From NCBI RefSeq assembly GCF_021130785.1, contig NC_060207.1:98845001-98909000 (forward strand): DNA of 64,000 bases, written 5' to 3'. Shown here one piece after another: positions 35,254 to 48,763 of the stretch. The DNA is from Homalodisca vitripennis (lineage: Eukaryota; Arthropoda; Insecta; Hemiptera; Cicadellidae). The notes below the pieces were generated by a model. That model was not told the DNA's origin, searched no databases, and worked only from the letters and a program-made list of their open reading frames with translations. The position numbers and the translations under genes are program-made. The number at the start of each line of letters is the position of its first letter. Position 1 is the stretch's first letter.

Positions 35254-35618
35254 ACGATTTAGTGTTCTCTTTTTATACAACCTTTACTAAATAATTTGTT
35301 TAGAGATAGAGAGGTCACATTAAATTAAGAAAACATAGTATAAACTGCTGTAAACAAAATTTAAACTGATAACGGGTGAAGAAAACTATTAAAAAGTATT
35401 AAAACATCGAATAAGTACAATTTAGATGCAAATTTTCATCAAATTAAAATAAATAGATTTCATAACTAAACTATTGAATCTAAGTGTTTCTATCAATAAA
35501 CGTCTACGGTAAATCTTGCTCATATAACACTGATTTAAGGAATGATTGGGAGAAAAAACAGAGAACAAGTTGACCCACAGTTACTTCAAAACTAACTGGT
35601 AAAAAAGAACCCACACAT

Positions 35619-35670
<52 letters not shown>

Positions 35671-37190
35671 CGTGGAAATCATTATTAATATTTTTAACAC
35701 AAATTTAGATATTAATATTAACGCCTTTATGTAAGTATTAGCGTGAGCTTTAATTCTTTTTAAGGAATAACTCTGGACATCCTCTTGAAAATTTTAATTG
35801 GTATCTGCCACCCTTGAATCGTGCCTTACCAAAAAGGGTGAGGGTTCCCTTGCTCGAATGATCGGTACTCTGGAGATATAAACACTAATAATTACAGCTC
35901 GAATACACTTACATACATGAATGCTGAAATAAATGTAACTTTGCTTGTATTATTCGTATTTTACTCAACGTAATTTTTGGATTACGAAGGATTAATCGTA
36001 AGGATTACGATTTTGGGAATGTCATACGAAAGAAAAATGTCATACATAATATTGTATTTGCCATGTAATTGTGAAGTTATACGGGTATTACAGTATCGCA
36101 TAATGCATACAAAAGCAAGCAGATAGTTTAATATTCAATAATGGCTCGAGTGTGATCGACTTGTAGGAGTCTCCTCTAATGCGATGTGTTCGGCAATACT
36201 GACACTTAAGTGACGTCGAGAAGGGGGGGGGGTTAATGGATTAACACTGTCATTTGGTTAAGTTTGAATGTTGCGTTTTAGGTATTAATTCTATAAAAAA
36301 TACCGACAATTTTTTATATTGTTTCAATTATGTACTCCTTTACATATCAATTTACAATGTACCATTCTGGAAAATATTTATTTTAAATTAATTACAGGCA
36401 TTTTTGAAATTTTGTGCAAAATTATTTTTATACTGAACTAGAAATTTAGGTTTCCTTTAAGGTGATACAATCGGAGTTTGGTTAACATATTTGCTAGTAA
36501 ATAAATAACTTGTGGCAATACAAAATCTTTTATAAAGATAAAAAATTGGACTTTTCAGTGTAGCGTCCTACTTTAAACTCTTAATAAAGTGCTGAATAAA
36601 AATTAATCCTATCACCTTATCTACTAAGTCATGGGTTCACAACTAACAGGATTACATTTTGGGACCTCCGAAGTTAAAGGTAAAACTAAAATTATCATAA
36701 GAGATTCTTTGATTATGATGGCTGAAAAAATGTCTGTTTAAATTCGCAGATGACCCAAGACCATTGAATCATTGGCTTTTACATTTTACGTTCCGAAATT
36801 ATGTTGGAAAGTAAAAGTGTTTGAGCTATAACTATTGGTACTAACATATCAGCAATCTATTTCATTGTTTTATATGTATAAAACAATGTATCTATTATGA
36901 GTTATATATGCATAAATCGGAAATGTTATATAGAGTATCCATATAACGTACAGTTGTAGGATTTAATGATCAATGGAACATGTAAACAATCAATCCCCAA
37001 TCCAATCGACGCTGCATTGTTCGCAAGTATTGAACTGTGGCTGTAACCATTTATTTCAAAAACTTTATTGATAATTACTTGTTTTTTTTACATTTTCTTA
37101 ACTAAATCTATTAATAAAACATAGTACAACTCGCAATACAAAAGAGAAAAAATTATATATAACTTAACACTTAGTCAAACTTACTCATTA
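35254..37190. other. Noncoding DNA with a TA microsatellite
   Basis: TA tract at 35,623-35,668 and a G10 run at 36,223-36,232. No gene is recognised. Confidence 0.5.
35623..35668. repeat. TA microsatellite
   Basis: About 45 bp of uninterrupted TA. Confidence 0.95.
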
Positions 37191-37199
37191 CTAACTTAA

Positions 37200-37796
37200 A
37201 GGCGTATGTGGTACGAGGTCAACAGTACTAATGGCGTTCCATTATTAATTTACCTTGGCAGTGACAAACAATATTCATGATGGAGACTGCTATAATTATT
37301 TCTAGTTGTTACCCACGACTACGCATGCATGTACTATGTTTTTTACGTGTATGGACAGTTCTGGTTCCAGTAAATCATATTTCCGACGCCAATGTTGTAT
37401 TGCTTTGTTTCCCCCATCAAGAGTATATAATCATACACAGAACTGAGAAGCCTACGATGGTCAATAGACAACTATGATGGATTTAATAACAGTTTTTAAA
37501 TTTATAGTAACGTTTGATGGAAACTTTGTCTTTGATATCTGCAGTACAGTACTGACCAAGCACCGCATACTTAATATTTGATAAAATCTATAGTTAAAGC
37601 ATATTTGTAATAACACTTTTTACTTTATTTTATGTATATTTTTTACTCTTGGGATTTTCTCTACTTTAGAGAGCATTGGGACGTAGACCGGAGGATATAC
37701 TGAATTATGAATAGGCGTATATGGTAACCAGAAGCCGTAAGAATTTAAATATAAAATTTCAGCACAATCGGTCCAGTAGTATTTACGTAATTGAGT

Positions 37797-37870
<74 letters not shown>

Positions 37871-37912
37871 GACTGACACCATTACATTGATATATAATAG
37901 TATAGATTACAT
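37200..37912 (+). mobile_element. Dispersed repeat with CA microsatellite near its 3' end
   Basis: Shares CGTAGACCGGAGGA, a TTTCCGACGCCAATGTT-like motif and the closing layout (AAAATTT...GGTCCAGTAGTATTTACG, spacer, short A/T end) with 46,640-47,760. These 3' ends resemble non-autonomous repeats widespread in insects, probably RTE- or SINE-like. No coding sequence is visible. The internal spacer of this copy has become a long CA tract. Confidence 0.6.
37799..37870. repeat. CA microsatellite
   Basis: About 70 bp of pure CA. Confidence 0.98.
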
Positions 37913-37914
37913 GA

Positions 37915-40490
37915 ACACAGCTATATTAATTAATACAAGGACACCTATATATTCATTATAACAATTACACCTTTATATTCATGATTACATGGATACCTCT
38001 ATATTCATTGTTACATGGATACAGCTATTTCCATTATTAAATGAAAACAGCTGTATTCTACGATACTTGTTTTTTAACATATGGTAGATTGCCTAATGTT
38101 AAATATTCTTACATTTCAGTTCTAGGGAATAGTTATCGATGTAGTGTGAAAAAAAGTTTCTGAATATTATACAATTTTATATATAATGCGGATAATGTTA
38201 ACAATCATAATATTTTATGATATTTGTATACACTGTTAGACAAGTGCTGAACAATGAGAAATATGAATAGCTTAGGACTCTAAAACAGATAGCTAGATAT
38301 CTAAGGAAAACAGATACTTAGATGCAAACTAAATATAATTTTTAATCAAATTGATATTATAAACGTTATCGAATTTATTGATTTACTGCTCGATGGGAAC
38401 ACGCTCGAAAGAGCGTATTCTGGCGTAGCGTCGGTTCCAGAGGATGAGCTGAATTAAAAAATGGATAGGAGTCAGCGTCCGGGAAACTTAAAAAGGATTT
38501 CGAGAATCCTTCTTTGTTGAATCCAGGAGAAAACTCTATTCGTATTTCCCTTATTAGATAATTATTACAATATAAATGTTTCCTTGTTTTATGATTTAAT
38601 TAAAAGATTCAGATTAAGATAGCAGAAATTGAAGTGTAAAGTGTAGTCCATGTTTTTAATGTTTGCTTCGTTACCGAGAAACTTAACAAGGCTACATAGC
38701 CCTCAACACTGTCTTACTATAAAATAAAAATCGTGACATTTAACTCCAAGTTGTTTTGGCGACTACAAAATTGCATGTTTATAAAATAAAATTTAATAAT
38801 TTATCACTCTAATAATGTTACTCACAATTGTTTGTGATTGGAATCGCTATAAATAACGAAAAAATATAAACATATACACTTTTTCACTTGGTTGACCGAC
38901 TCTAAAACCGGAGCTACTAACTCTTTATTACCTTGTTAGGGGCTATTTTTTAACCGATTTGTCAAAAAATAGTTCTTATCATCTCCATTACAAATCGGTA
39001 CTCACTACTTACAGTAGAATTTGTAATATGTGGAGTGAACAGTATTTTTTTCAATCTTCAAATCTCACTAAATAAACATAAAATCAATTAAAAACTAGTC
39101 TACATTTCATTGCATACACTACGTGTCACAATCAAATATTCTTTATTCGAAAAAACAGCAAGTTTTTAGATACAGTTAAATAAACACATACACGCAGAGG
39201 AGTATAGCATGTGTGAACAGCATTGTCATAATTATAAAGTAATAGCGTATTCGTGGTTACTTCAAATATATCTACATATTAGAAACAAACAAAATAATCA
39301 CAAAACGTTTCATCCGTAAAACCTTGCAGCAACAACATTTCATATCATGCGGCGCACGTAAAATATTTGATGAATTCAAATGATAGATAATAAAATGGCC
39401 TTAAATTAAGTTTAGAACACACGAAGACGACCGACTTTACGAGCAACAAAACTTTATTACTGTCGTAAACTTGAGGCTTGAAACCCTGCGACACTGACGT
39501 CTATATGATTTGCATCTCAAACAACACATTGATGTGAAGCTACGACCTGTGGCTAGACTATTACTTTGGTTCATTAATTATAAACTGCACACATTATACA
39601 ATGATGTCAGTACAAATTAAATAAAACAAACGATGTAAAAATCGACGATGCTTCCTTCAGAGAAAAGGAAGTCTCTAATGCTTAGCACGGACCAGATTAT
39701 TCACGTCATCCTTTGTGTGTTGGTCTCTGTGTAAAGTTAAAATATTAAAATGAGAATAGAATAAAATTAAATAAGACCATTTATTGACTATGGGAAATTA
39801 GATCAAATTGTATACATAAGTGCTGATATTTAAATATAAGCCATGTTATTCTAAAAATCTATATATCTATATCTATTTATCTTTATTATCCTAATAAGTG
39901 TCTCTTATTTTAAATTGCGTAGCTAAGTAAATAAAATGTAATAATGATAAACTAAACTATACAAAAAACACAGTTATACACGTTGTTCAATTAAAAACTA
40001 AAACATAATAGAAAGTTGATTCAACCCAACCATGTCATCAATGGAATAAAACAACTTAATTTTTAATAATGTTTTAAATTCCTACTGAAAGAAAGAATTT
40101 TATACCAAGTGGCAATGCATTAAAAATTTAAGAACCTATGTATGACATTGACTTTTCATAAGTTTTGCTGCTGTTTTATGGTATTATACAGTTATAGAGC
40201 ACCCTTTTATCGTGTTGGACACAAGTGAGTATGAGAAAGGAATGAATAAAAATAAACTCATAAAAGGAAAAATTGAAATAATAATATGAACTACGATGGT
40301 TAAGTAAACATCTTTTCTGCACGAAATGCTCCCCAACTGCCCTGTCCACACATGACTCAGTAGCCCTCTTCCGAAGTTTGAAGACCTAATCAAATCGACT
40401 GAAGTAGTCCCAAAAAAATCAATTTATATGTAATATAGGTACACAGAGGTAAAAGTAACCCAGCCTACTGAATGTTTACATAAACAATTT
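37915..40490. other. Noncoding DNA
   Basis: No gene is recognised. A small perfect hairpin, ACGCTC-GAAA-GAGCGT, lies at 38,401-38,416. A few short repeats of ATTCATNATTACA... type occur near 37,950-38,030. Confidence 0.5.
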
Positions 40491-40499
40491 TATAATTAT

Positions 40500-41800
40500 G
40501 TGAAAGAGTATAAGCTAGCATTCAGTATTTGGCAGACATAATAAAAAAAGTCTTGATGGATTTAAAATCAATGTAGTCCCAGGAAAAAGACTGTTGCATA
40601 TGCCTGAATAGGTACATGAATAAAGAGAATAACAACCCCACTCACATTCATTTGAGATCTAAAATGGACTATTGTGGTTTTACCGGAATTTAAGTTTATT
40701 TAGCAGAGAAACAGGAAATAAGATCTGTTAGTGAGAATACCTTTTAATCGAGATCTAGAGAGTCAGCAGATGCAGCTTTGATAACAAAACTAGTTTCATC
40801 GACACACTGCACCAAGTGGCCCTTGGTGGATTAGTTCATGTGATTAACACATAAAACTGGACAAGGTATCGAGCCTTGAGGCAAACCAACCGTGGCTGAT
40901 GAGACAGGAGATTTACCCCTATCCACCTTACTTTAGAGTTATGCCTCTGAGACCGTACATCTCTAACCTCTTTCAAACGGCGGTGGTTGACTGTGTCACG
41001 AAAGCCCATGTAAAATCCCAAATATCAAAGCTATTGCCTGAGTCCAGGGATGAAAAAGGGTTGTAAGAAAATAATTTATCGCGGGTGTTGTTGATCTATC
41101 CCTAAGTATACCGAATGAGTAGGAGACAGTAGGGAGTTTTTAAAAAAGAATTCGTTTAATCTATTATGAATTTAAACTTCAAATATTTTGCTAAGCGTGG
41201 GGAGTGTTGAGATTAGTCGATCTAATGGATGTTATATCTCCCATCTTGGACAGGGATGCCATTAGAACATTGTAAAGATAAGGGAAACATACCATGATAA
41301 TTAAAATGGTAAGAAAAAGGTTAGAGAATAAGCGAGAGGAACAGAAACCTTTCTAACACCGATGGAGATATATTAAATATATCAAGTTGAACTAGGTTTC
41401 AGGCTCTGAATTAATCTTATCATTTCGTTGGAGCCTGCAGCTAGAAAAAGGCTCGAGGAATATGCAGAGCCAGGCAAGTTCAGGGTGATTTCATTTTGAA
41501 GTGAGGATGATCCAAAACCATTACCGTATTAAAATTTGCTACTATTTACTGTAAGAGATTTGGCTACAAATCTGTTCGCAGACAAAATAGGCTTACCATA
41601 CTACTTTTTTTGTAATATTACATCCTCTGATGAAGGGAAGATGGAAAATCACGCCGAAGCAGATGATTAGTTGTGTCCATAAAAAAGATAACTAGCGATA
41701 AAAATCATTTAGATTGCCATATGAAACAAGAAGTTGCCAATTGACCACTTGCTACAAATCAGAAAACTTATTGACGTTCTCCAGGAAGAAAGTCTTATAG
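40500..41800 (-). mobile_element. Degenerate non-LTR retrotransposon, reverse transcriptase domain
   Basis: Read on the minus strand in pieces across several frames. S-A-N-R-F (about 41,585) is followed by L-P-T-L-S-K-I-F-E (about 41,190), then D-T-V-N-H-R-R-L (about 41,000) and G-L-P-Q-G-S-I-P (about 40,885). A damaged catalytic motif V-D-E-T-S-F, in place of A-D-D-T-S-F, is at about 40,800, and K-T-T-I-V-H-F-R at about 40,680. This is the order of fingers, palm and motif C in jockey/CR1-type LINE reverse transcriptases. Many stops and frameshifts and the lost second Asp show it is dead. The C-terminal end and poly-A are not clear. Confidence 0.8.
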
Positions 41801-41809
41801 TTTGTCACT

Positions 41810-43660
41810 CTTGCGATACCGCCAGTTGATTTGGTGGCTAATGATACTGAAGGCAACTGAGCCTGATAACCTTATAAGACAGTGCAAAGTATTCTAGGGG
41901 ATGTGCAATCATCTTCAAATGTCAGTCAAAATATTATCAATGCATGAACCACAAGACGTGTTAATCCTTGAATAAGAATGTTTAGGGGAAAGCTAAAGAT
42001 AACATTTGAAATCTGCTTATAAGTTCTGTCATATTCATCTCAGAAATGAATATTGAAATCCCCACAGATAAAAATAATATTATTACTTCTCATTTATGTT
42101 TTGAGAACCTCCTTAATCCGTCAATTAAAACACTTTTTCGAAGCAATGGATTGTACATTTTGTTGGAAAATTTTAACAGATTTAAAAAACGTATACATAT
42201 TTATACAATAAATATATTAGAAAAATAATTTTTATTCATTTATATATAACAATAACACTTTTGCATAAACCTCATTTATAACAAAATAATCATAAAACAA
42301 TTATGGTGATTGGCAGAAAGGTTATCGGGATCTATGAAAAAGAGACCCAGTCAACAGTTCTTCTCAAACCAAGATATTGCTGTAATGGTACATATTAATT
42401 TTGAAGTAGATTAGATAAATATGTTATCGTTATATTTATTTTATTTTATTATTGTTTACAGATGGCAAACACAAATAGAAGAAATAATTAAAAACGAGGT
42501 GATGGTAACTGGTATTCTCAATTTACAGTAATAGTAATATCCAACTAATCAACCAATCATGCTTATAATAACTAATATACAAGGATACAACGCTAGAATA
42601 TAAAAAATAAACTAATAACCATCTGAATTTGAAATATAAAAGCCAAATGACACACCTACAAACAATGATAACTGCCTTACAAGAATTAATGCATAATATT
42701 AATTAAATAAAAAAAGAAAAATAAACTAGTTATTACTACTTATAAAATAATAGTAATCATATAAAATAAACAACAAATAAAATATCTATAGAAGGATTAA
42801 CGAGTTTATTAATATATTAAATAACAATAAATATACCTAGTAATCAATAATTATGAATTTATAGAAATCACCAACATTAAAAATTAGCTGAAAATAATCT
42901 ACTGTACTACCTATCTAAGATCTTTTGCCTACGTCTGTAAGGTATAACATTTTGTCTTATTTTGGCATTGACCTCCCATTTAACTATTTATGGTTGGAAA
43001 ATAACAAACACCTATAATATTTCAAAGCAATGGCATTTGCTATATCCATGGTAAAACTGTTTACCAAATTAAATTTATTATTTGATTTAATATAACATGA
43101 TCGAAACATATATATTCTCTTATCTTATTTATTTTTAAACTTTGTCAATAAAGTAATCAGAGTTTTAAGTTTTTGCAGCAAGAGTTATAGAAAACTAAGG
43201 AAATGAGAAAAAAATAATGCTGGGATAAAGAGCATACTGTTCCTGGCAGACAGCTGCATTAGTTTCAGCAATAAAGCAATAACTGCAGGACAATAAGAGA
43301 CCGTATATGTGCGCCGGTCAGAACTGCATCGGTTTATATCAGTTCTCTGATAGTTATGGATCTGAACTTTAAATAATATATTGCTAGTTTCTTATTGCAT
43401 CAAGAAGAATACTGCACGTGGTTTACTAGTACATATGTAATACTATTTTAAAGAAGTAATGATTAAATTTAACTTTTACAAAAATCTGGATTTGTTGCAT
43501 GATTTTTATAATCCAAGTAATACATTTGCTAGATCATAACCATCACATTCAGTGTGTTCGGTTGTGATAAGAGTTTTGATCACAATAAACCTGTATGCAT
43601 AAAATTAATTCTGAATTATATATAATCACAATATAATTGGTATAGTTACAGTTATATGTG
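41810..43660. other. AT-rich noncoding DNA
   Basis: No supported feature. The 60-codon frame at 42,046-42,228 is a chance-like AT-rich ORF. Confidence 0.5.
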
Positions 43661-43669
43661 GATTAGTAT

Positions 43670-43900
43670 TGTGGCAGTGTGTCCACTTGCATGGTTGCCG
43701 CCTCGAGGTAAATATAGCTCTGTCAGCTATTCCGCAGTAGTTACAGTACCAACTTTGTGCAACTAAGCTACACCGACACAGATTACCTATTAACTAGTTC
43801 TGAAATAACTAATATAAGAGTTATGCCTGAAATATTGAGTTTGTGTTCCTGCTGACTCGTAGCAGTGAACCTCAATGTACAACAATTTTAACAGCACATT
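43670..43900 (+). other. Possible short first exon with consensus donor
   Basis: ATGGTTGCCGCCTCGAG followed by GTAAATA (about 43,691-43,714) would encode M-V-A-A-S-R before a good splice donor. It sits in a GC-richer patch. No promoter element or downstream exon could be linked. Confidence 0.15.
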
Positions 43901-43904
43901 AATG

Positions 43905-45935
43905 AGATGGTACTCAGAAAAACGGGTACAACTAGTTGTTAATATCCATGTTAGAATTCAAAAGGTTTCAAAAAGTTGAGTAGGATTAAGGTGAAAGGAT
44001 TTTCATACATAACAATCTCGTAGTGACCTACATTTAGCATATAACAGAGTTGTGGTAATGAATCTGCGTGATAACTTATATAGTATGAAGTGTAAGAGCA
44101 GGTAGCTGTCGTATGTTTTTTTTTTAAATAAATTTAAGAAATTTAAGCAAAAGACAATTAAAATTTCCTTCTTCCAACTTGTTGAATTTATGTTCTGAAT
44201 ATGCTATATACGTTTCCACTAAGATAAACCACAAAAGTTAAACGTATAGAATGATAATACAATAGTTTACCCATCTTGTAACACAGTTTGAAGATAAATC
44301 GCTACTGGTATGAAAAGTTACTTTGATTGGTTGACTTTGACAAAAGTGAGAATTTGTATGGATACCAATATTTCCTGATAACCTTCTGTATATTGTTTTA
44401 TGTGAAAAGTTACTTACCTTTCTATATTTTACTCCGATTTATACTCGTATAGTGTGTAAATGATTGTCTATTTCCCCACAAAACGAAAGTTAAGAATCAA
44501 TAATTTACTATAACATAATGCTATATAAACTCAATCAAATATATTTTCTTAATTTTTAAAAGTAATTGTAATTATTACGCAAGGTAGGTACGCCAGACCA
44601 TATATAAAGTAACAGCATTCACTGAGGATACACTGAGAGACATGCTTCAACACCAAATTCGTTCTTGCATATGTATTTTTAATTCGTTGTCGAGATACCC
44701 TTCTGAATCATAAACTTCACCAACGCTCAGATAAACTCCACGGTTGACATGCAACATTATCGAGTTTCACAAAGGCGGAGTTGAAAATAGCCCAAGTGCT
44801 ATCGTAATATTGTGGTACCCTCTCCCAACAGCTGTACCACCGCCGATAATATAAAGATATGTCTGTGAGAAGATATATTGTCGAACGCTAAAATCTATTA
44901 TCACCAAAGCTCAGGTTGCGCGCTATTTAAAGGCAAATGGAGAAACGGGTATGATAAATATATCACGGAAAAAGGAGGAAATGCCGATGCGGTCTAAGAT
45001 GTCGAACTTTAGATTTGGGCTAGAGATAGTGCAAGTTCAAATACTCGATAATAGGCTTTACTGTTATATAAAATGACCAAAGCAGTTTCCTTCGCAACTG
45101 CGATCATTATAGACTGCACTACTGCGCAGTGGTAGCGGGGGGGGGGGGGGGTTGCGGCCGACAAAACTTTCGACATCGGTCAAGGCCCCTGTACAATTTG
45201 CAATCATCGTAGATAGCGTTCCTCGTAAAAAATTCCAAAATATATGCGGGCAAATTGTATAGTGTAGAGGGAATTGAAAAGTTAATACACACATCGTTTC
45301 GATGACCACACGTCAAATGAAAATGTTAAACTGTATCAGATAAAATCGGCACTATACGTACTTGCTTATGTCGAGTCGTGCTCAATGATAAATTATTATC
45401 TAACTGCAGAAAAAGCCTATTGTATCACTTTAAAACATTATTTATTAGTTTATATGTATAGGGTGTTTAGAAAATCTTAGTAAATGTTTTGGGGATTTGT
45501 ACTTATTGTTAAGACAAAAATACATGTAATGTATACATGTGCCAGAAATGTTTAGTTTACCGTCTGTTTCTGTAGTTCTTATTTTTATTTCAGAAACCAG
45601 TAATGGTAAAAATCTTAAATCAAGAGAAAAACTATATATAATATTAAATAAATATTATATTATCCTATCACGTATGTATATTTCTGAATTTTCTGTGTAA
45701 AGGTTCGCAGGCCTCCTAAATCTACCACCCTACACCCTATAACCTTGCGTACGTAAAAATGAAGGTTTATGAAAGATTTCATATTCTTTTTTTATCCTGT
45801 AGGCAGACAGGACAGGCATTTGGTCAGCAACTCCGTAATATTAATAATTATAATTTAATATATGATTTTATAATAAAACATAACGCCTTGTAAAATATTT
45901 GAATATTTATATTTTATTGATTTAAACTAAAAATT
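43905..45935. other. Noncoding DNA with a G15 homopolymer
   Basis: G-run at 45,137-45,151 inside a GC-rich patch (44,930-45,310). No gene is recognised; the minus-strand Pro-rich frames here are products of the G-run. Confidence 0.5.
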
Positions 45936-45959
45936 TAAAGTAGGGTCACGCTCATTTCC

Positions 45960-46135
45960 CCCTTTAGGCATTAGTTTCAATAAACGTGATCGTGCTTTTC
46001 AATGGTAAAGATGGTAATTATGCCTACATATATCTTCATATTGCTCTTATACTAGTTACAGGCACATTAAACTGGCGCGAAGCCCTACCTTTGTTGTATA
46101 TTTTGGTATGTAAAGTCAATAAAAAAGTTGTAAAA
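45960..46135 (+). repeat. Single diverged unit of the 153-bp satellite
   Basis: Carries AACGTGATCGTGCTTTTCAA and the rest of the unit in order, but only once. It probably represents the unexpanded ancestral state. Confidence 0.8.
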
Positions 46136-46159
46136 CACCAGAAATAAAAATGACATAAA

Positions 46160-46435
46160 TACATTCCTAACCCCCGTACAGGGAAATGTTTTATATTTCA
46201 CAAATGTCAAGGGGTAACGCATACACAATGGTCTTAACAGGGGAAAAGACCGACAAAATATAACAATGATGACCCACGTCAGTATAACCAACGTACGGGT
46301 TCCAGTCATGCGATAACGCAGTCAGGGAAACGACAGTCAGAGAGTAGGCTGTCTGTGTAGTGCCATTACCTCGTTTGATACTCGAGTGTATGGGGCGTGT
46401 AGAATACATGCAATATAAAATCAACCCAGTATTGG
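46160..46435. other. Ultra-conserved duplicated island, copy B (exon-like on both strands)
   Basis: Partner of 18,440-18,690. The plus frame 46,241-46,360 again starts G-K-R after an AG and has the same second G-K-R and TAG stop, with one replacement (Ala to Thr). The minus frame from ATG 46,309 gives the same signal-peptide-like start with no replacement, to a GTTAAG donor just below 46,239. The only difference from copy A in the core falls in the presumed 5' UTR of the minus reading. Confidence 0.45.
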
Positions 46436-46639
46436 AGAATTAACGTATACGTTTGGTGAATATTTTGTACAACCAGATATTATCAGCAATTGATATGAAA
46501 CTAATACAAATGTTATTGTGTTCTCCATTGTTGTGTTGTAGTAATATTAGTTTTAATACTTCAAGCGTTAGTGCGTAAAAAAACAACATTTCTATTAAGA
46601 AACTTATAAATTAAGTTTAAATAATACCTGTAAATTATA

Positions 46640-47790
46640 ATTAACCCGCGGCTTCGAGTTTATAATTATATTTTCGACGCTAAAGTTGAGTTTGCATGTT
46701 GACACGATAAAGAAAATATATTTATAAGTGTATATTTATGGTAATTTTAATCTACTCCAGCCCTTAGTATGTTTCACTCCAAAGCTGATTTTGTCTCTCT
46801 CCTGATCAAGAAAATATACACAGCTCTGAAAAGCCTAATTTTTCAAAAGTCAACTTAGATATATTTCATAACAGTTTTTAAATGTATAGTATAAGTTAGG
46901 CTAAATTGTATTTTATATTTGCACTGCTACCAGTTACCCACTCTTTTGCAATTTAGTAGACGTTGCACTTTTAAGACCACTGTTGGTTACAGTGAATTAT
47001 ATTTCTGACGCCAATGTTAAGTCTTCTCCTTTATTAACATAATCAATAAAATATGTCAAAACGTTTATAATTATGAGCATTGTAATTTACTTCTTAGTAT
47101 ATATATTTTGTTCCATTGTTGATTTTGTTTTGTTTCCCGATCAAGAAAATATATATCACGGATCAGAAAAAGCCTACTTCTGTAAAAATAGAATTAAGAT
47201 GGGTTTCATATCAGTCTTTAAATTAATAGTAAACTTTTTTGATATTTTAGAAAATTTAAAGCTGAATTGGTACATTAGTTAAAATTGTCCAGCGAAATTT
47301 CATCTAACATAGTTAGTTCTTGTCGACTGCTTCAAAGGCAGTGTTCGGAACTACATTCTGACCTTCTTATGTTTATGGCATTTTCTAAGGTAGATTAGTA
47401 CTTATCTAATCACTGAAATCTAAATTCTTATTTCTTGATAAAAATAACTCTTTATACAATTAACTCACTATAAACCTAAACAAATAGATAATAATAGGCA
47501 ATGTTTACACAGAACAGTTGATTACATTCAATTATAATTATACAACTTTAGAAAATGCAATTTTTTGCTACTTTTAAAACCAGTGGCGCGTAGACCGGAG
47601 GAACTTTCGAAATAAGAATATTGATCAATATATATATTGATCCCAGGAATCGTAAGAATGTTCATGTAAAATTTTGGTACAAACGGTTGAGTAGTTTAGG
47701 CGTGAAAACAAAACAAACAAACAAAGGCACTTTCACATTTATAATATTATGAGCATTACAAATCAGTGTAAAATTAGTCGTAAATTACGA
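46640..47790 (+). mobile_element. Dispersed repeat insertion specific to copy B
   Basis: Absent from the matching site in copy A (about 18,800). It begins near TTAACCCGCGGCTTCGAG and ends near TTTCACATTTATAATATTA after a GTGAAAACAAAACAAACAAA spacer. It shares several motifs with 37,200-37,912. Internal segments at about 46,780-46,880 and 47,100-47,290 resemble each other, suggesting nested or rearranged copies. No protein is recognised. Confidence 0.6.
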
Positions 47791-47799
47791 AATACAAAA

Positions 47800-48590
47800 A
47801 TTTGTATGATTATTAAAAAAGGAGAAAAATGCACCTAACATGCGTTTAAATGCGGATGTCCTTTACTTTTAAGATGGGTATAGGGTGTCAACACTAATAT
47901 TCTTTTTTATTAATACATATATGTTTAATTTTCCCCTACTTCCATACCAACTTTCATACTATGGGTAATTAATATGTTTAGTTTTCTCTAAACTATTAAG
48001 GTCTTAGTATGCTTTAGGGTATTTATGAATTTGATTCCATTAGTAAATGTGTCATATTTTATCATATTAGCATAACATAGCATTTCGTAGCATCTTATTA
48101 TATTTATTTATTTATCTATTCTTCCAATCTATTTCCACCAGCAGTACACGTAATAAGTTAAAAAGAGTATAAATGATTAATAGCACTAATAAAGTATACA
48201 TATATAATTAAATAACAAACAGTGTTAAAATAAATAATCAACAAACAATGAATTAGTAATAGATATAAGTAAGTTAAAAAATAATCAACAAAAAGTTAAA
48301 AAACAAAGAAAATAATAAATAGTTAAATATAAAAACGAACAACGGTAATAAATGTGTAGTGTATGTTATAAATAGAACTAAATAACAACTAAGTGATAAA
48401 AAATTTGACAAATGCAAAAGTAACAATATATAACTAGCAAAATGCAAGAAAAGATAAATAATCAGGAACATGTGTAAACATAAATAATAATCAACAGCAT
48501 CTTCAATAATTTATCAATTGTTTAAGTTTTCATTTTTACCTGCTCTTTAATTAGTTCAATATATTTCATTATACGTATTTTTATACTATA
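47800..48590. other. AT-rich noncoding DNA of copy B
   Basis: The start pairs with 18,990-19,220. The stretch 48,150-48,480 is very A/T-rich low-complexity sequence and gives a spurious Leu/Phe-rich frame. Confidence 0.5.
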
Positions 48591-48763
48591 AACAGTTTAG
48601 TTTATCGTGGTTGATTATTGCCAAATAACATAATTTAATCAATTAAATATAGTTTTGGGTTAAAAGTGGCCATGAGGAAAATCAGAATCGGTTTGTGAAT
48701 TTCCTCATTCAGTACCTAAAAATAACAAGCAAAACACCCACAACTATTCATGCATTAAAAAAA

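Noticed and set aside
37620..37865. Cys-Val repeat protein
   Set aside because: It is the translation of the CA microsatellite on the minus strand.
45064..45316. Proline-rich protein frames on the minus strand
   Set aside because: They depend on the G15 homopolymer and have no other support.
48274..48471. Leu/Phe-rich membrane protein on the minus strand
   Set aside because: The stretch is low-complexity A-rich DNA, with no counterpart in copy A.
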